Below are positions 56,688 through 64,000 of a DNA stretch of 64,000 nucleotides, piece after piece; position 1 is the stretch's first letter; every line of letters begins with the position of its first letter. Source of the DNA: Mesaphorura yosii (Eukaryota; Arthropoda; Collembola; Poduromorpha; Tullbergiidae); assembly GCA_009869945.1 (NCBI GenBank), contig WIXG01000352.1, positions 1 to 64,000 on the forward strand. The letters are read 5' to 3'. Made by a program: the position numbers and the translations under genes. The notes beneath the pieces are model-generated. The model was given only the letters and a program-made list of their open reading frames with translations. It did not search any database and had not been told where the DNA came from.

Positions 56688-59600
56688 GTTTGCCGGTTAA
56701 AATACTTATAATTAATCTCCTTTTTCTTCAAATTGAACCTCGAGGTTTTCGAGGAATTGACTTTCTCTTCGTCGTTATCAAAAAGTCATCCGAGTCTTGG
56801 TTTATTCCGCTGCTGCTGTTGAACTGATCATCCCTAAATCTGAGTTTCCGGTCCCAATTTCTTGTTTAATGCTCGTGCTCGGCTAAATTCTTGATTTATC
56901 TGTACAAAATTAATTAAGCTGAGAATATAGCTTGTAAAATAACATTATTTACTGAATTAACTCAAAATGTGAGCCAAAAGTCTAGGCAGAAGGCAAGTTT
57001 ATTTTTCAGGCGAATTTTGTGAACGCAAGTTTAATTTTTGGTTGATAGCAGTTAAAGAAGACATACTGTACAAGTTTGTCAGTTCTTCAAATTCGACTTG
57101 AATTAACTGAATTGCTTTGAACTTTGCAGAGAAATCGCCTCGCGATCGCCTGCCTTTCTTTTTGTGTTGTTCAGCGCATCTTCATCAAACGCATCGTTAG
57201 CCAAGCGTGTCGGAGCCTCCGCCGCCGCCAGCCGAGCCGAGCCCGGACTCTCGAGTATCGAGTTGCATGAGAAATGAGGGCACAATTGCTTGTGGGCACA
57301 ATGCACAATACTTGAGTAAAGGCCCGGCTTGCCATTGCTTATTGCTTAATTTATTGTGCCCTGCCTAAGCTTTTGTTATGATTTCATCGCCATGATTTCT
57401 TAACTCTAACTCCCACGGCGAAACGCGAAAAAGGCAATGGCAATACGTAAAACAGAATGCATTTATGCCGTGCGTGCGTGCCTTTTGGAAGTGATGCAAC
57501 TTTCATGGGTCGGGACTCGGGAGTTTTCAGATCCTAATTCGAAGTAATTCACTTCAGTTATGTCTAAGCGATGCGGTACGCTACGCTTCTTTCTTTTTGC
57601 ACGCCTATAGTGCTGGAGAGACCCTGCCGAAATTCATGATTTCATGACAGCAAGTTCAATTTCAACTTTATTGTCATTAATTGCACACAACACAATCGTT
57701 ATGATAATAAAACTTCCCTCTGCCTGCTCTGCAATGAAGTCATCGAGGAGCAACTGATAAAAAGTAACGATTTCCTTGCTATTTCAGCTTACTCTAATTG
57801 GCATTCGAGCAGAGTTCGCATTTCGATATTTGGATCCGTCACAAAATTTTATGGATTGCAGGCATCGTTTTTTGCTTCATTTCTCTGACAAATTGCGGAT
57901 TGCTTTCACTGATTTCCCGGATTTCTATCTAGTGAGGAGAGTGAGCCATCAGCACGAGTTATTACCAGGTTATCGCTGTCTAGGGTCAAATGCTAGTCTA
58001 GAAGCTGATAATCTCTGCTGAAAAGCGCGCGGTGCCATGAAAATGTGGTTCTCAAGTTCCAGTTTACGCTTGTCTCAAGCTTTCTCAGGGAAGAAAGCAG
58101 ATTCGCTCGGGTGAATTGATTAAAAATGAGCTTGTCTATCAGATAACAGAATTCTATAGAAGGTGCGCCGGTGGTGAGATTAATTTTGTGCTCTTTCCAG
58201 CCATGAATTTCCTTTGCGCCGCATAACTGCATGTTAGAATCAAAATCTGGACTTACCCGCACGTTGTACCCTGCTTTCTATCAAATCTTGATCCAATTGA
58301 CCAGCGAATATCTGTCGCTTCTTCTTTTTTACTACTTAACGAAGCATCCGCACAATTTTCTCCATTTAAGGGTTGCTTTTTGCTTGAGGCTTCCGATTTC
58401 CGTTCCGCCAAAGAAAGCTGTGCAATTAATCTACGCAACGTTACGCTATTCTTTACAAGTATACAAAAAATACGATATACGATTCAGAAATCTATTTCTT
58501 AATTGTACGGTAAGAATTCCTGAATCTAAATCAAATCTGAATTGTACAATTTTACAGGTAGAAACGAACGGGTTGGTGTTCTGTTCCTCTTTCACCACCA
58601 CCACTACTAAAAAAAAGCAGCAGACAGCCTACGTGCTGTGGTAGCTGTGCTTGCCAAATGCCAGCGTTATACACAGAAGAGTATACACTTTAATACGCCA
58701 ACTTAAGCTGCGTCGCTGGTATGCGACACAAAATCAGCACTTAATCGAGTCTTATCACCAAATTTTCGTCCCAGACCACGCTGGCAGGCAGCACGGGTCG
58801 ATTTTTCCAATTTTCGTCCATCGCAGGCGTCAATCGGGGAAATTGCAGGAATTCTGGAGTGGTGAAAGGTGTTGCTGGTCGAATTTTGTTGTTGGTACTG
58901 CCACTGCCACTTTACAGCTACGCTACAGCCATTCGAGCTCTGTGATTTATAATACAAACTTGTTACGCGTGTATTTTGTAAGAATACGAATACAGCCAGG
59001 CGAGCCAGGCAGGGTTCAGCTTCAGCTACGTAGTTCTAAGGAAAAGGAGCTTCAGCTTGCCTGCCTGCCAGAGACACTTTAGTGGCTTTATTTTTTGCTC
59101 CGCTATGCTACGCAGAGCTGAAGCTGGTTTTGTGGGACTTGGTAGTGGTAGCGTAGTTTAGTGAGTGCATTTGAGTTGGAGGAGATTCTCTTCTTTCTCG
59201 AGCTACGCTACGAGCGGATTCCAACGATCGGCGGTGCTCGGACCAAGCAACCTTGCCTGGCCTGCGCTGGCATTAAAACCTCCCTCCCAAAAGCTCCCAG
59301 TGGCTTGGCTGCGTTATGATCAGTGTTTTAGCTGCAGCACATAGTAGCGTATAAAATAATATTGAAATTCACTAAGTGTTGTTGCTTATGCTTATACAGG
59401 CCATTGTTGTATTCGTTCATGTATTATGTACATTACATACGTGAGCCATGACCTCCATTTCCAACGCTTCTCCACTGCCTATCCGTGTATAAGGTCCCGA
59501 TTTGCCCTGAGTCGAGTTGCTTTTTCCCCAAGCCAGAAACCGTGCACTGTAGCATTTTAGTTTTAGCACGGTACTGTAACGTTAATGGCATTGCATTTAT

Positions 59601-60872
59601 CGTCTATCGTCTTGAATTGAATGCTAAAGCCTGTTTCATGTCTCAGGCTTTTGCCGTTGTCGTTGCTGTGCATTGTGTTTTGTGTTTGGGGTTGGGTTTT
59701 GACGGGAAGGAGGGTGAAAGTCGACAACGCAGGGAAGCAGACAGGCAGAGAAGTGAAAGAATCTCAGAATTTCTCGGATTTCGGATCTGATGCGGGACGC
59801 AGAATTTTAATGAGCTGCACTGCGATGAGATTTCGTGAGATTCGTGAGATTTAATAATTGCGGCGAAAATTTTGCATTTTCCTCTGTATTGACGAAACTC
59901 TCAAATGAATCGACGATTTGGCATTGCATTGCAATTCAACGGAAAACAGCGAAGATGATAAGGGTGCTTCATTTATGATTAATTCATTTTGGGCGTAATT
60001 CATTTATTTTTATGGAACCAGCAATAGAATTATGACCACTCACGAGACACGATGGACTATACTGATTACCTTTCTTCTGCAAGTAACGAAATGCATGCAA
60101 ATTAATTTCAAGAATCGGCGTGGCGGTTTTCGCTTGCGAGGGCCAAATCCGCCAAAGAAAACCCCATTGCATCCAATAATTAGTCATTTATCATTGAAGT
60201 TATTTAATCAAAGGAGAAGCCACTTTCTGGGTTGGTGGACTTGTCGGGTAGAACCCAACATCAAAAACTGCCAAAAGGCAGCCGAGACGAATGCCGAATC
60301 CAAAGTGCAAATTCGACAATTCGTGACAGGCATTTGCTGTTCGCTGTTCGCGTTTTGCGTTCTGCGTTGTCATTTCGGAGATTTCTGCAATTTCTGCTGT
60401 GTGCGTTTGTAAAATGTCTCATTTTTATACACGCGCACGCAAGGCGTAATTCGATTTTATTTAGATGCGCTGCGTTTCAGCTTCGGAGCGATGTACTCCA
60501 CCTCCACCCACCAAGATCCACCTCGGCTTGCTGTACGGCAGCAACATCTCTTGAGTGTACCTCGTTTGAGATTCACAATTACGTATTCTCTCAACTGCGT
60601 ACAGCGTACAGAGAACTTTCACTCGTGCCATGCGGTGCATTAGCGAGCTCTCAGCCGATGTCGTTGTCTGCCTTGCAGAGCGAGCGAACAGCAGCAAAAG
60701 CAAAGGGTTGAATGAATCGGCACATTTTTGAATCGCAACGAGCAGCAGATAGCAGAAAGTTCATCTGGTCTTGTATTCTCAGTTGTGTGAAACTTTTGCT
60801 TTGCTTTGCGTTCATTAATTTTACTCTTTTCAAGTAATTAATTAAAATCGTGAATTTTGAACTAGTTCTAGA
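56688..60872. other. 4.2 kb between divergent winged eye and Rpt4
   Basis: Head-to-head intergenic region. It should contain both promoters. Frames at 57776-58021, 58231-58644, 58651-59082 and 59485-59790 (plus strand) show no domain, signal peptide or splice logic. The motif GCTACGCTAC, or its complement, recurs between 58916 and 59350 (reported separately). No tRNA-like or repeat-like element was recognised. Confidence 0.5.
58914..59353. repeat. Cluster of GCTACGCTAC-type motifs
   Basis: Exact or near-exact copies at about 58916-58925 and 59202-59211 in direct orientation, about 59147-59156 inverted (GGTAGCGTAG), with degenerate copies near 59026, 59104 and 59345. An outlier copy lies near 57578. 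Spacing is irregular, so it is not a tandem array. It could be a cluster of transcription-factor sites or simple-sequence drift. Confidence 0.5.
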
Positions 60873-62670
<1,798 letters not shown>

Positions 62671-62868
62671 TTAACAAAAATGCAGATAAGCTAATTTACC
62701 CACAGCTGTACTGTTGTAACCTTAAATTAAATCTGTAATTTGATGGTAATAGTCGTGAAAGTCCTAATGATCAGGTATTAATCGAAGAATTTCTAAAACA
62801 ACAACGAAATAACAATTTTGATACATCTTATTAAGTTTCCGGGCAGAATCAGTATGCATTTAATTTCG
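62671..62868. other. Convergent 3' ends of Rpt4 and the CUB gene
   Basis: About 200 bp between facing stops. ATTAAA-type hexamers are visible on the plus strand near 62725 and on the minus strand near 62860. The spacing implies very short or overlapping 3' UTRs. Confidence 0.4.
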
Positions 62869-63471
62869 TTATTTCCTCCTACCTTCGAGGGTCGGCACCA
62901 TTCCTTCGGGGAAGTCGTGAAAGTGGTAATCGTGATGTTCGGCTTGCTGCTGGGTCGTATTTAGCTTGACTGACTCCATGTTTGGGAGCCGAAGCCAATT
63001 CCTGCTTATCTGGAAGCTTTGTGCGTCCTTCTTCGGCCTGCACTTGACTTGGCACTGAAAACCATTGTAAAAACGATCCCAAGGCCCCTCCGTTCGAACG
63101 ATTGCGGTGAGGTACTTAGTTTTGGACGCAATGGCAAAGTCTCGGAACTCCCAACCACAGATTTTAATCCCGCTCCTGGCGTCAGACTGCTTCGACCAGT
63201 AAAAGAACTCTTGCGAGCAGTTGGCCTTCAGATCGAATGCGTGAGTGCATCGAAATTGTGCGACACACCGCTTGCCTTCTTTCAGCTGGAAGAGGCAAAA
63301 TAAATTCACCAACGCCGACAAACGATAAACAACCAGAAAGGTCTTGAAGCATGGAGCTCGCTAGTCGCTAAGCTTGTAAGCTTACCTTAACTTGCCAGAG
63401 ACAAATGCCTGACGGATACTGCCGCTTCTGGCCGTAGTACATCGTCATCGTAGCCTCGCTCGTGCTTTTCG
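62869..63471 (-). CDS. CUB-domain protein, last two exons (5' end not found in window)
   Basis: Exons 63471-63386 and 63285-62869, joined by a GT-AG intron in phase 0, encode one CUB domain and the C-terminus. The CUB core reads YYGQKRQYPSGICLWQVK, then CVAQFRCTHAFDLKANC, QEFFYWSK and ICGWEFRDFAIASKTKYLTA, followed by VRTEGPWDRFYNGFQCQVKC. It has the expected Cys spacing and the aromatic/Gly pattern. The 45-residue tail is Gln/His-rich, has no transmembrane segment and ends at 62869. CUB proteins are secreted or extracellular, so a signal-peptide exon must lie upstream, between 63472 and the window edge or beyond. The specific family is not identifiable from this part. Confidence 0.75.
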
Positions 63472-64000
63472 CTGCACAACCCTGCCACAAGTTTTAGAAA
63501 TGACCAGCTAGTTAATACGAAATACACGAAAGGCAAAAGGGATTTGGTATTGGCGTACGTGTAAAAATTGTTAGTTTGTTATCTTGAAACGGCATGAACG
63601 CACTTAGATTTAACCAATTTTAGGAGTTCCTTCACAAATTAATTAAAGCATTATAAAATTATGGTTATCTAAATACTGTGTTCCATTTATGCTGGTCGTT
63701 GTGAAAATATTTTAGTGGCAGTGGCAGTGGCAGTCTAACATAAACTTGGTCCAACCTGTTTTGTATTGACTGCAAATTGTACATTAGCATTAGCATGCAT
63801 TTTAGTTCGCAAATTGGCAGCAGACTTCTTTTTCTTTCTACTTCCGTGAAGCCGACAATCGACAATCACCGACAGCGACGGCGAGCCACGCGAGTACCAG
63901 GAACAAGAACTGAACTCATATTTAACAATATTTAATGAGATTGTTCGTCTCAGCCCTATTATTAATCGTTCATTGCACATTTGTATGCCACACAAAGACA
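63472..64000. other. Upstream intron or 5' region of the CUB gene
   Basis: About 530 bp with no certain exon. A minus-strand frame at 63735-63995 lacks CUB-like features. Three copies of GTGGCA lie at 63715-63732. Confidence 0.4.
63715..63732 (+). repeat. (GTGGCA)3 tandem repeat
   Basis: Three perfect hexamer copies in noncoding sequence. Confidence 0.85.

Noticed and set aside
60032-60711. Two overlapping plus-strand frames of 126 and 159 codons
   Set aside because: No conserved motif and no splice logic; they lie just upstream of Rpt4 where the promoter is expected.

Overview
The window is nuclear DNA of an animal, most likely an arthropod of the hexapod/pancrustacean line. Genes are split by many short GT-AG introns (often 50-100 bp). 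The window carries two receptors resembling the insect sugar-type gustatory receptors and a BAH-domain gene of the winged eye/BAHD1 family. A springtail-like hexapod would fit the compact genes plus sugar-type receptors, but that is inference. I recognised no transposon, retroviral copy, CRISPR array, tRNA or rRNA.

Layout, left to right. (1) 1-4052: a tandem pair of gustatory receptors, both on the minus strand; the first runs off the left edge. (2) 5156-7282, minus: PIG-T, a subunit of GPI transamidase. (3) 7723-16539, minus: a large secreted ADAMTS-type metalloprotease in 11 exons, with a Cys-rich module that appears twice. (4) 16540-19448: 2.9 kb without a recognisable gene. (5) 19449-22022, minus: a coiled-coil protein resembling the augmin subunit HAUS3. 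(6) 22531-23928, minus: eIF4E3, a class III cap-binding protein. (7) 24915-25163, plus: an SMIM30-like membrane microprotein. (8) 25578-26848, minus: tRNA dihydrouridine synthase DUS4L. (9) 27343-28760, minus: splicing factor PRPF18. (10) 29097-32407, plus: DDX11/CHL1 helicase. (11) 32906-33175, plus: mitochondrial ribosomal protein bS21m. (12) 33971-40929, minus: DLG5 scaffold with three PDZ domains, SH3 and guanylate-kinase domain. (13) 42197-43027, minus: an unnamed four-pass membrane protein. (14) 44619-56687, minus: winged eye/BAHD1, with a 5.8 kb first intron that holds a second possible first exon. (15) 60873-62670, plus: proteasome ATPase Rpt4. (16) 62869-63471, minus: the last two exons of a CUB-domain gene that enters from the right edge.

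The genes form no operon or single pathway. This is an ordinary, fairly dense, mostly housekeeping neighbourhood. For seven split genes that lie wholly inside the window and for which I chose every splice site by eye (PIG-T, ADAMTS, HAUS3-like, DDX11, DLG5, winged eye, Rpt4), the exon lengths sum to a multiple of three from start to stop. The same holds for Gr2, the four-pass protein and eIF4E3. This supports the models, although the extreme 5' ends of DLG5 and eIF4E3 stay tentative. I saw no clear new biological system. The most interesting points are the doubled Cys-rich unit of the ADAMTS, eIF4E3 in an arthropod with a changed cap-pocket residue and a GC-AG intron, a DLG5 that lacks one PDZ of the human tandem, the alternative first exons of winged eye, and some unexplained noncoding motifs.
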